Below, in pieces: positions 25,201 through 37,200 of a stretch of 64,000 nucleotides of DNA. Each line of letters begins with the position of its first letter. Positions within the stretch are counted from its first letter, which is position 1. This DNA is from Podocnemis expansa (lineage: Eukaryota > Chordata > Testudines > Podocnemididae). The notes under the pieces were generated by a model that saw nothing but the letters and a program-made list of their open reading frames with translations, did not search any database and was not told the DNA's origin. The stretch spans positions 7,021,537 through 7,085,536 of the forward strand of contig ML682003.1 of assembly GCA_007922195.1 (NCBI GenBank), given 5' to 3'. Position numbers and translations under genes: made by a program.

Positions 25201-28200
25201 GGCTCCGGATGCGAGTGCAGAGGCCTGGGCCTCTCAGGCTGCCATCGCTCAGCAGTGCCTCCCAGGCACCGTCGGGCGGGGCGACACAGGCAGGAAGGTG
25301 CTTGGCATGGGACTATGAGCCCTGGAGCTCCCTTCGTCCTGCCCTTGCTGTGCCAGCTCTTTCCTGCCCGTCACACCTGCTGAGGGGCCAGTTCCCTCCC
25401 GAGGGGCTGCTCCTGGGGCCCTGAGTAATGACTCTGTGGGCCCTGGGCAGGCTGTGCCAGTCGTGGGCAGCCCCTGGGGTTGGCTGGTGCCCCCCTGAGC
25501 TGTGTGGGGTGGGGTGATGGTGCCATAGTGCACCACCCTGCCGGGAGCCCAGTGCCCAGGAAGATGGGAGGCGCAGGTCCTGCCACACCTGTTTTGCCCC
25601 CGGATGGGGCGGAAGGGTCGGGCTCAGCCCAGGTCCCTGGGTCCCCGGCTCTGGCCCTCAAAGCGCTCTTCTGACTTGCAGCAGCCTGGCTCAGCGCAAG
25701 CGGGCTCTGGGCCTGTTCAGCATGGGCCCTTGGTCCCCAAAGAGCTGTGGCAAGGGGTTGGGCATGGGGCAGGTCGTGGCAGGGCCACAGTTACGGGGTT
25801 ACCGTCCCAGGCCTGGGCAGGGCTCAGAAACCCTCCTGTGGTGGGGCCGCAGGGCTGCAGCTGGCCCCGGCTGCTGTTGCCATGTCCCAGGTCCAGAGTT
25901 AGAACATGACAGCCTGTGCGGGATATTTATAGCCCCCAGCCGCTCCCTCCCCTCCCCTTCGCAGTGGGCACAGGGTCGGGCTGCCAGTGTGTGGCGGGCG
26001 CTCTGCGGTGCTGTGGCCCCTGCCCTGTCCCCGGCGGTGGGGAAGCTGCTCACCCATGAAGATCGTGCCAGGTGGGTGGCTGGCACCTCGCCCCATGGGG
26101 GCCTGGCCTGGAGGCGCTGGCTGGGCTATTTCCACCCTAACGGGGGGTATAAAAAGCCCCAGCTGCTGCTTGCCATGAGTGATGGGGGCCAAGCTGTGGG
26201 GCAGCCCCCACGCTGCTGCTGCTGGGCTGGGGTGGGCTGGGGCTGGCAGCGGGGCAGGTTGTGGCCCCTTGGTGCCAGCACCTGCCGCGGGGGCCTGACG
26301 GGGCAGCAGGGCCTGGTGCTGTTGGGGGCCGAACCCTGGTTCCGAGCTCGGCCGGGGCTTGGTGTCCCGGGCCACGGGGCGCCCCCGACAGCCCCGCGGG
26401 GAGGGTCGGCTGGCCTGGGGCTGTGCCATGGGGGGCGCGGGTCCCCGGGGGGCAGGGGCAGGGGTGCCCCGGGGGGTGGCCCCTCGGGCGGGCGGAGCCG
26501 CGGGGCGGGGCGGGGCGGGAGGCGGGGCGGCGGCCGGGCGCAGGGAGCCGCTGGTCCCGGCCCGGCTCGGCTCGGCTCGGCTCGGCTCGGCCCGGCCATG
26601 GACGCCCCCGACGGCCCCTTCCCCTGGCTGGTGGCCGGGGCCCACGTCCTCGCGCTGCTGCTGGCCTGGCGCTGGCGCTCGCGGGGCCGCGCCCCAGGTG
26701 AGAGCCGCGGGGCCGGGCCGAGCCGAGCCGAGCCGGGCCGGGCTGTGGGCGGCCGCTTCCCCCGCCCCCCCAAACACGGGCACGTGGGCGGGCCGGGTTA
26801 ACCCCTGGGCTGCCGCTCCGGGGGGCTGGGGGAGAGCCGGACTCCTGGGTTCTCTGGCGGCCGGGGCAGGGTCCGTCCCAGCCCCGTGACCCTTGGCAGA
26901 CTGTGGCTTTCCTCCGGGCCTCAGTTTCCCCCCAGCGATTGGCTCTGCCTCGCCCGGTGTCTGGAGCCCGCTCTGCGGGATCCGCGGCTGCCTTTGGCCG
27001 GGGCCGGGGACCCCCTGGGGATGCAGGCGGCCGGGGGGCCGAGGCTGTCGGGATGGTGCCAGCTGCTGGCGGCACGGTTGGCTGGGGTCCTGGGGGGAGG
27101 GAAGAGGTGACAGCCGGGGCCCGTGGTCCCTGGTGCCATCCGAGCGCTGCCGTCTGCCAGTCCCGTGCCAGGCGCCCGCTCGTGGCTGTTGGGCTTGGAG
27201 GGCGCCTGGCTTCGGTCCTCAGGGATGCCCTTGGAGATGCCAGGACGTTGGTCCCTGCCGGACTGGCACGTTTCCTCGGCCAGAGGAGCTGAGCGCCGTG
27301 CTGCTAGCCCCTGGCCGTGCGCCCGGGGGGCTGTGCCACGGGTCGGCACCTGCCCCCACTCTGCAGTGCCGCTTTGCCCGGGAATGGCTCCATCCTCAGT
27401 GCAGGGCATGTGGCATTGGGACAGAGTGGGGTGACTGGCCCTGGACCCCCACACACCCCGGGCCATGGCAGGACTTGTTTTCTCCTGGGTGGGCTGGTAA
27501 GAGGATGGCTGGTCCATAATGGACTCTGCCCCTCCAGTGGGTCCTTGCTGGGACCTGTCCAGCCCGGCGTTCTCCCTTTAGCGCTGCCAGGGGCGTGGTG
27601 CACGGGGGCCACTGACCCAGCCGCATGGGCTCTGCTTCCTCCGCTGCAGGCTGTATGCTTGCAGGGATGGGGCTTCAGCAGGGGTGGCTGTGTGCCACCG
27701 GCGTGCCTCTGCATCGCTGGGCTGGCTCGGGCCACCGTGGCCGCTGCCCAGGGCTCGGCAGGGGACTGGTGGCTGGACTGAGCAGTATGCTGGGATAGAT
27801 CCAGGGTGGAGTCTTTGTTTCAGAGCCAGGGCCAAAGTGGGGCCCATGGGGGGCGAGAGGCACCCCCGTCAGCATCAGGAAGGGAGGGCAGACAGGTTCT
27901 GCTTGCTCTGCTCGCTCGGCCAGCTGCAGCCCCTGGCTCCGGCAGGGGTGCGGGCACAGAGCCAGGAGCAGCTCTCTGTCGCTGGGGAGTGGCTGGGGGG
28001 GCTGGGCTGCCAATGGCGTCCCGGCTGCTGTGCTGGCTCCGAGCACCAGCTGCTGCGGCTAGAGGCAGGGCTGCATCCAGGGTTATTTTTACGGGCTACT
28101 GACGCTTGTTCTGGGAAGAGCCACCCCTTCCCCCACTATTGTCTTTTCCGCCAAGCATCCTGGCAGCTGCGGTCCTGCAGGATTGGCTGGCTGGGCCCCC

Positions 28201-31200
28201 TGTTCCTGCTGGGGCATGGCCACTCCCCCCTCTCCACCTTTGTGCCAGTGTCCTTGTTTGCAGTCCACGCCCTGCTGGCTGGGCAGAGCTGGGCCTGGGT
28301 GGGGTCTCGGGGCTGGAGATTGCTTCCTCCTGGGCGGAGGGTGCCGCCTGTGCCCCAGCAGGGAGCGGGCCCAGTAGCATAGCCGGCCTGTGGGATAGCT
28401 CGGGGGCTTGTGAGTTTGGGGAGGAATGGGCTTTCAGGGTTCCTGAGCTGTCCCCACAGTCCCGTACGTCTCACGTCTTTCTGTGCTGGGGGAACGTCTG
28501 CCTTTGTTTGCGGGTGGCCCTGGGGGTGGGTGGAGGATGCTGCCAGGGACCCACAAAGGCTGAGCTGCCCTGGCCTGGCTCAGGCCCAGGCCCCTGGGTG
28601 CCAGCCCCGTCCGCGGTTGCCTTCGTAGCAGAGAGGGCAGCCTGGGAGGGAACTGGCTGGGGGCGGATCCTCCTCTTTGCCCCCCTTGTTTCCAGGGCGT
28701 TGGCTGTGGTTTCGTGGAATCCGTGCAGGGCATTTCGAGTTGTCACGCTGGTGGTAGGCACTAGCCCATGTTGTCATGGCAGCAGCAGCTCCGAGGCCCA
28801 CATGAGTGTTCAGGAAACCACCGTCTGGGGCTGCCCCCCTTCGCAGCGCAGAGCGGGGGCCTGGGGCCCTGCGTGGCTGGCAGCGGCAGCTCTGTCTGGG
28901 GAGAACGGGAACGATGCTGCGTGCCAGTTGCACTGCGTGGGGAGCCCCGTCCCCAGCCCGGGCACCTTGACGGGAGGTGGGGCCTGCTCCCGGGCACAGT
29001 GTCCCTGGCATGGGGCCATGTCTGCTCAGCGGGCATCTGGCTCCACCCTCCTTGCCAAGGTCGCACCTGCTGCGGCCTGTCACTGCTCTGTTAGAGTCCT
29101 TGAGGGGGCCAGAGCTCATGTCTGTGCCTCCCCCCGGGGACTGGCTGGGACCGACACCCGCCCCCGTCAATGGGGGGGCTGTGCCCCAGCTCGTCCTGGG
29201 ACATGCTGCCTCCCCTGGCTCCCTGACTGCAGCGTGGTCTGTGCGCCGGACTCCTGGGTTCTCTGCTCTGCCCTGCCCCGACTGCCTGTGCTTCCGCCCC
29301 TTACCCTCAGCAAATGCTGCTTTTTGGGCCAGCCTAGGCCGGGGCGGCCAGGTGCGGTGGGTCCCAGGCTCCCAGTGAAACTCCTGGAGCCAGGGGAGCT
29401 GCCTCTTGGCATCTGGGGAGCCCTACCCTGCTTGGGGGTATTTTTAGCAGCAGTGTCTGTCTGTCTGACCCATGGGGGGGTCCCAGATGCCAGCCCTGGT
29501 TACGGTGTCTGCTGCCTCCCTGCTGTGGGGCTGTTTCAGGAGCTTTGGGGGCCCCGCAGTGTCAGTCTCCCAACTGTTCTTTTTGTCCTCTGAGCTCCAG
29601 GGGATGCCACATCTTTCCCATGTGCTCTCTGAGCGTGCCCCCCAGCTCATGGCCTGGCCCTCCCAGCTTCTGACCGTGGCCCGTCTGAGAGGGGCTGTGC
29701 CAAGGGAGATGTGAGTGCCGGCGTCACTCCCCAGCACTGCTGTGGGTTTGACTCCCATGGACGGTGCAGTTGGCCTGGGACAGGGGGGTCTATCAGTGGG
29801 CCTTGGCTTGGAGCCCCCTGCTCACACTGGAGCTGGCCAGAGCGCTGTGCCCAGAGGGAACGGGGACACCACATGGAGGGTTGTGGGTGATACCAGATCA
29901 GCACCAAGCCTTATTGCCCGTGGGATGGCACTAGCATTAACTGGGTCCGGGGGGGGGGGGGGGGGGATTGGTTTAGGACAGGCTGCCTGTGGTAGCGGCT
30001 GCCTGCAGCTGTGGCTGGCCTGAGCCCTGTGCGTTGGGGTCTTCATCATACTGGCTCTGCCTTGCTGACCTCTTGGTCCCATTGGTGCCCTGTGGCAAGG
30101 AGTTCCACAGATGACCTGGGCCTTGTGAAAAAAGTGGGTCTCTCTGAACATGGTGTGGTGCGGTGCTGTAGGGAGGGACTGTCATCCCATAATCGCTGGC
30201 TGACTGGTGGGTACGTTGAGCAGATGGACGGGGGGGTGAGGCTGAGGTGCAGTGAGATGGGTTGTGGAGGTCTGAGGAGATGAGTCAGGCTGCTGCCATG
30301 GGGCAGAGGGTGGCCGTAGCTCGTAGGGCATGTTGGCTGCTGTTTGTTTGGGCAGCCCCCGTTTCTAAGGCTGGTTTGGCGAAGTGGCTGTTGTGGGCAC
30401 GGGAGGGGAGGCCCCACAGGGCTCCTGGGAACCCCCCTCTTCCCCTCCCCATCAGCTTTTCCACTTGCCCTGGCCGTGCTGGAGCCGCCCTTGCCAAGTG
30501 ACTCACTGGTCTGAAGCAAGGAGAGGAAATGGACACGGCTGCGGTTTGGCTTGACTGGCAGCTCCTGGCCGCGGGAAGCAGCCTTAGTGCCGGCCGTGGC
30601 TGCAGCTGTCCCAGCTCCCTGGGAAGGACTTGGAAGGAGTTTCCCAGGCATGCAGCTGCCTCTTGGGGGGAGCCTGGCCACGAGGCTGTGGCCCAGGGTG
30701 TCCCCTGATGTTAGCGTGGGCTGGACTCCCTTAGCCTGTTGGGCGGGGGGCATCTCCCCTCCTTGCCAGCCTGGACAGAGCGGCTGGTGAGTGGGAAGGG
30801 CAGAGAAACACCAATACCATCTCTTGCTGCCTCCCAGCAGCCGCGCCCCAGCCTGGGCCAGCCCTTGGCCTGCCCTTCGTCCTTATCGCTGCTCCACAGC
30901 TGGGCCTGGCTTGCTGGGGAAGGAACCCAGGAGTCCGGGCTCCTGACACCAGAGTGGGGAACAGAGCCCAGCCATCCTGCCTCATGGGGACGTTTGGTGC
31001 TGGGCTCTGGCCCCGGCCCCGGCCCCTGCCCCTGCCCCTGCTTGCGCCCGTGGTGTCCTGGGTCTGCAGGTCCCAGGTGTAAACCCGCAGGAGGCAGCCG
31101 CCCCCCCACTGGTTGCCAGGCTCGTGTTTTGTTTTCACTGACTCGAAGATCTGAGGTTTTTTTCCTGACCCAGTAACTGTTTTCTTGACAGCAGTAAATA

Positions 31201-34200
31201 GACACAAAGGATGTCACAGAGGTGTGCAGCCACCAGGCCCTGGGAACTGACAGCGCTGTTGGGTGCAGTGAACCGAGCGGTCGGTTCTTTGGCCCTGGCC
31301 GGTAGCAGAACCACCCAAGTGATGAGCTGCCTAGGCCTCTGCTACGCCGAGTGAGTGGGAGCGAAGAGGCGCTGGCCAAAGGCAGCGTTTTCTCTCTGCC
31401 CAGCCCTTTTCCTTTAGTTAGGGATTTACTGACTGGGTTGAAAGTGGACCTTTTTTACCCACCCGCTACCCCTAAATTCGGGGCTGGGAGGCAGCCTGTG
31501 CCCGCTCCTGTCCCCCACCCCCGGCCCCGGGCTCGGGCGGGCTCTGGGGGTCGGGGGCAGGAAGGGAGGAGTTGGGGGGCAGGGCCCAGCCCCAGCTCGC
31601 CGGGGGGGCCGGTGTTGCAGGGCAGAGCCGTGGGGAGCGGGGGGCCGGGGCCGGGCAAGGGGGGGTCCCGGGGGGGGGGGGGGGGGGGGGGGGGGCCGCG
31701 GGGGGGCGGCTCCTCGCAGCGCCGAGCCGAGCGGATCCGAGCCGCGCCGCGGAGCCGGGCCGGGCCGGGCGGAGGGCGGCATGGCCGGGAGCGCGGAGCC
31801 CTCCGTGGCCGCCTACTTCGCCTACAAGCGGGCGGCGCTGCGCGGCTCGGGCTGGCTGGGCGGCGGCTCGGGGCCGGAGCGGAGGCGCTACCTGAGCCGG
31901 CGGCTCTGCTGCCTCGGTGGGTCGGGCCGGGCCGGGCCGGGGGGGCGGGATCGGGGCCCCGGCAGCGGGCGGCGAAGGGTTAATCGCGGGTCGGGGCGGA
32001 GCTTGCGGCGGCCCCGCCCCCGGCGGCCCCCGGGTACCCGGGCCAGGCTTTGGGCAGGGGCAGCCCGGGGCATGGCCCCCCAGGCCGGGGAGACCTCGCC
32101 TGCCCCCCTGTCCTGGCAGGGAGACGGGCTGGGGGCCGCCTGCCTTGGGGTGCCCCAGCCCCGCGAGCTGCCCCGGACCGGTGCCCGTCGGTGGCCTGTC
32201 TTCATCCCGTCCTGCCAGCCCCATCAGCCTGGCGCGGTTCAGTGGGGTGGGGTTGCCGGCTGCCCACCCCCCACGCTCCTCTTGGAGCCTCCGCGCCTCC
32301 AGCACTCGCCCCTTGGTGCCCCTCGCTCGTCTGGGGGCCCAGGGTGGGGGCAGAAAGGGGGTGGTGGGGAGGCGTGTCCAGCTGTGTGTGAAAGCGGATC
32401 CCAGGGCCACGATCCTCCGCCGTGGCGGCTGGCAGTAAAGGCGACCTGCGGAAGGGGCACCGCTGGTCCTTGGCGCAGCAGAGGCCTGGAGAGCCGGACG
32501 GGCTGCGGGGCACGGCCGGGACCTGTGCAGAGCCCGGGCCGAGGAAGTGCCGAGTCTCCTGGCTCGGGGTGGGGCAGGAGTACGGTGTGGACCACCCAGC
32601 CCCGTGTGCCAGGTGTGTTTCTCCTGGCCTCAGCCCGTTGCTGCCCCTTTGTCCAGCAGCTCACGGGCCCCCTGCCCTCGGCAAATGCCAGCCCCTGCCT
32701 AGCCCACAGCCAGCCCACAGGCACGGGTTCCCTGCCGGCAGCCCCTCTGTGCCAGGGCATGGGCCAGGCCATGGGGTGGCTTGGGGGAGGGGCTGCAGTG
32801 GGCACTGTGGGGGCAGTGACCGTGCACTGTAGGGCTGTTTCTGCAGGAAGGGAGTGGGGCTGGCACTGACTGTATTGGTCTGGGTGGGGGCTGTGCCATA
32901 CTGGGAGGGTTTTCTGGCTGTAGTGGGCTGACTGGTCTGTGGGGCTCTCTGGCTGTAGGAGGGGCTGTCCAGCTGTAACCAAGGGTGGATAGTCTGTGGA
33001 ACTGTCCGGCTGTACACAGGTGTGACTGGTCTATAGAGCTGTGCACAGTTGCCAGGATGACTGGTGTGTAGGGCTCTCTGGCTGTAGCAGGGGTGAGTGG
33101 TCTGTGGTTATGTCTGGCTGTGTCAGGGTCTGTCCGTCTGTACTGAGGGGTGACTGGTCAGTCAGGTTCTCTGGCTGTAGGAGGGGCTGTCGGAGGGTGA
33201 GTGGTCCATGGTGCTCTCTGGCTGTAGGAGAGATTGTTTGGCTGTAACCAAGGGTGCTCTCTGTAATCCTAGAATCCTAGAATCCTAGGGTTGGAAGGGA
33301 CCTCATAGGTCATCTAGTCCAACCTCCTGCCAGAGGCAGGACCACTCCCACTAAACCATCCCAGTCATGGTTTTGTCCAGCCGGGCCTTAAACACCTCCA
33401 AAGATGGAGACTCCACCACCTCCCTTGGCAGCTCATTCCAATGCTTCACCACTCTCCTAGTAAAAAAGTTTTTTCTAATATCCAGCCTCGACTCCCTAAC
33501 TGCAACTTGAGACCATTGCTCCTCGTTCTGTTCTCTCTTATTACAGAGAACAGTTGAGCTCCCTCTTCCTTAGAGCATCCCTTCAAGTAGTTGAAGGTTG
33601 CTATCAAATCCCCCCTCAATCTTCTCTTCTGCAGACTAAATAAGCCTAATGCTTTCAGTCTTTCCTCATAGGGCTTGTGCTCCAGCCCTTTAATCATTTT
33701 GGTTGCCCTCCTCTGAATCAAGGTGCCCTCTGGCTGTAGGAGAGGTTGTCCGACTGTAACCAAGGATGAGGTCCATGGTGCTCTCTGGCTGTAGCAGGGG
33801 TGACTGGCTGTGCCAATGTCCAGTTGTGTCACGGTCTGTCTGTCTGTAATTGGGTGGCTGGTGAATCAGGCTGTCTGGCTGTGACAGGGTTTGTCCTGCT
33901 GTAAGTAAGGGCGACTGGTCCATTGTGCTCTGCTGTAGCAGGCTTGATTGCCCGTGGGAGCATAAGACATGCATGGGAGCCAGTGGCTGGGCTGCAGGGG
34001 TAGGAGATGGGCTGACGTAGGACCAGTGGGCTCAGGCTGCACCCACTTCTCAGTGGCTCTCGGCCCAGTTTTCTTCAGCCTAGCTTGGCCCACCATGGGG
34101 GCCAGGGGCCGGAGCAACTTGGTGGCCGCTGTGGGGTTTTCTGGCCTTTCTCACGGGCCCTGGGGTGTAGAGCTGGGCCTTTGCTGTGATTCCTGTAGGT

Positions 34201-37200
34201 TCCAGCAGGGGGCGCCCTGTGTCTTCCCACCACCGGGGTCCCAGCAGCTCCCGTGATGGTCTGGGGTGCAGAGGCCTCCTTGGGGAAAAACCCCTGTGTG
34301 CTCGGTGCTCCCCCAGGTCTGTCGTGCATGACGGGACAAAGGAGGACAGTGAGGGCACTTTGACTGTGTGCCCAGGGACCATAGGGCCATCAGGGTAGGT
34401 ATACCAGAAGGGGCCTGTTGGAAGTGGTGATGGGGTGGGCGTCAGCAACTGGTGGGGCAGGACCCAAAGGGGCCTGGTGCTTGGGACTGTGCCAGCAAGG
34501 AGGCCATTGGAGGGGTGCAGGGTGTGGGACGAGCAGGGCTGGCACTGAACATGTGGCCGAGGGCAGGCTCTGAGACGGTTGATCCCCCTCATTGGCATCT
34601 GCGCACTGGACGGGTGTCTGCTCTGGCTGCTCCAGGAGTGTGGGTGCTGGGGTCACTGGCTGAGGGGTGCGGGCGAGGGCCATCAGAGAGTCCCTCCTGG
34701 TCTTAAACTCTCTTCCCCCATGAGGTGGCAGGCTGAACTGCCTCCTCCCGGGGATGGGTCAGCCCCATGGTGCGCCTGATCCTGCTGGCAGAAGCAGGAG
34801 GGGGACAGAAGAGAGGTGCCCTGGCTCTCCCCTGACACACATGCTTAGATAGGCGCAGATGCGGCCACCTCCGCACTGACCCCTTCAGGCCCTCCCGCTG
34901 GGCCAGCCGGACCAGCTCCCCTTCACAGCCAGCTTGTGCCCCCTGCTGCGAGCACCCCCAGGCAGTGCTCCTGCCCCACTGCTAAAGTGCCTCCTGCTGA
35001 GAGTGGGGGCTGGAGTAACTGGGAATGGGCCCCCTTCCGAGCCAGCTCCTGGCCCCTCCCCACGGTGTCCCTGCTGGGAGCTCCCTGCCCAGACAGCTCC
35101 CCCCCCCCCCCCAGCGCCCTGCTGGGAAGTGACTGGGTGGTGGGTTGACTCTGCAGGGAGGGCCCGGTTGCACCATGGCCTGTGCTGCGTTGTCTGCCTG
35201 GCCCTGTAGCTGTAACTCGTTGCTCCATATGTGTCAGTGGCTGGAAAATACTTGTGGTTTAGAAACCGTTGTAGTTCACATTCCTTCCTGCGCCCACAGC
35301 CTGGTCTGTTCCTTGGTAACCAAAGGGGCGCGGCGGGGGCCAGTCTGGCAGGGAAGGGGGGTGGAGTCGGGTGGGGCAGGGCATCCCAGAAGCTGCATCC
35401 AGCACCCACCTTTCGCTGCCCTTTGCCTGGCTGCCTTGCCCAGGGCTCTTGGTGCTGCTTGCAAGTGGCTCTGCTCCATGTTTGTCCCGTGGACTCTGTT
35501 CTGACCCACAACCCTGCCCCGGAGCTGGGGAAATGCTCTGGGCGTGGCATGACGAGCTGTCATCCACACTGCTGCTGTGATTTTTCAGCTCCAGGAGTGG
35601 GTCACACCCCGAAAGTAAACAGGATGGGAAGGGAAGGCAGATTCCCTGAGTGGCTCTGGTCCGGGCCAGGCTGTGTGTGGGGCTCTGACCTGGGGCTGTC
35701 TCTGCCTCTATCTTCTGTGCTGCTGGGCCATGTGAATCTGGCGTGACGGGGGCCCAGTGTATCCCCTGGCATGCTTGTCCCACAGCCCCCCACCCTGGGC
35801 TGGGCTGAGAGGGGAGTTCGCTCCTGACCCGCTCTGCAAGGGGGCCCAGGGCATATGGGACTTAGTCACCTGGCCCCAGGTGGGGCAGGGGGAGCTTCCT
35901 GCTCCCTCCGCCTGGTCTGCTGTGCTGGGGGCAGGGCGTGTCCCTCCAAGGCTGCCTGCGTCATGGTGCAGCCATGTGCTCCCCTTCTGCTCCTGCTGTG
36001 GGGTGTGTGCAAGGTCCATTCTGCACCCAGGCGCCAGCTTGCTATGTGGAGCCGCCCCTGGCCTGGGGAGTCTTGGGCACAGGATCCATTCACTCTCTGC
36101 CCTGGGGCCTGGGTGCGGTTTCCCTCCATGAGACACTTATCCCCTAGTCGCCAGTCGTGTGGCTAAGGTGTGGCTGTACGGGTGCCCCCACCCCACGCGT
36201 GTGAGTCAGGCCCTGGGCTGCCCCAGGCTTTGCAGGACCAGCCCCGCCTGGCGAGGAAAGGGTTATGAGCAGGGCCCGTGGCTGTGTGCTGCCTCCGGGG
36301 TTTCCTGTCTCCTGCAGCCAGGCTGTGCCCTGGCTCTGGGCGGGAGCCCCAGCCTCCGCCCCCCCCCCCCAGCCCAGAAGCTCCTCTCGGGGGAGGAGTT
36401 TGGGGAGCAGAGGGGCAGGCCTGGCACCCGATCTCGGGCAGAGGCAGCAGGAGCCCGGGTGAGGAGCGCTGCGTGGCTCCTTCTCTCTCCTTTTCAACCC
36501 TGAGAGGCACTGTCCCCTCCAGTGAGGGCAGGGCAGGGAGGAGAAACCTGGGCCAGGAGCAGTGCCTGGGACCATGTCTCGGCAGCGGCTGCAAAGCCGA
36601 GAGGCGGAGAGCCCTGATGAGAACCTCTACCTGGCGGTGCTGCGGGCCACAGAGGGCAAGAAAGGTACCTGAGCTGCTGCCCAGCCGGGGGCGTGCTGGG
36701 GGGTGTGTGCGAGGGGTGTGCTGTGCCGAGGAGCTGGGTGACTTGGAGGACTGTGCTGGGGGGTGTGTGCGAGGGGTGTGCTCTGCCAAGGAGCGGCATG
36801 ACTTGGGGGACTGTGCTGGGGGGTGAGGGCTATGCTGAGGGGATGCAGGACTTGGGGGGCTATGCTGCACTGTGGGGTGCGGAGGATGTCTGTGCTGAGT
36901 GTCAGGAGGGCGGTGGAGTCAGTGGGGGTGCTGGCTGGGGGCTGCTCTGTGTGGCATATTGGTGGGGTGGGGTGGGGTGGGGGCAGAAGGGGTTATACCT
37001 GCCCCCAGTTGTCTCTGGGCGTGGGGTGTCTGATTTCAGCTGTGACCCAGGCTGTGCGTGTGAGAGTAGGGGCCCTTCCTAGCACCCTGCTCCTGTCAGC
37101 TCTGCCAGGCAGTCTCTGCTGGGGTGTGAACCCCTGTGGCTCCCAGCTAGGCCAGGGTGGGTCCCTCTGAGCTCTGCGCCCCAGGGCCTCATCCATGGGG

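Noticed and set aside
25722..26801. 359-codon frame that contains the 1b coding sequence in phase
   Set aside because: The part before 26598 has no similarity to plectin and the 1b ATG has a good context. The upstream opening is CpG-island read-through, so I did not extend 1b.
28106..29593. 495-codon open frame on the + strand, the longest in the window
   Set aside because: No domain, no repeats or signal, odd Trp/Cys/Gly content and no splice logic with PLEC. Stop-poor GC-rich intron explains it.
31472..32410. 312-codon minus-strand frame over the 1g island
   Set aside because: Pro/Ala/Arg-rich antisense of a CpG island; no family motif.
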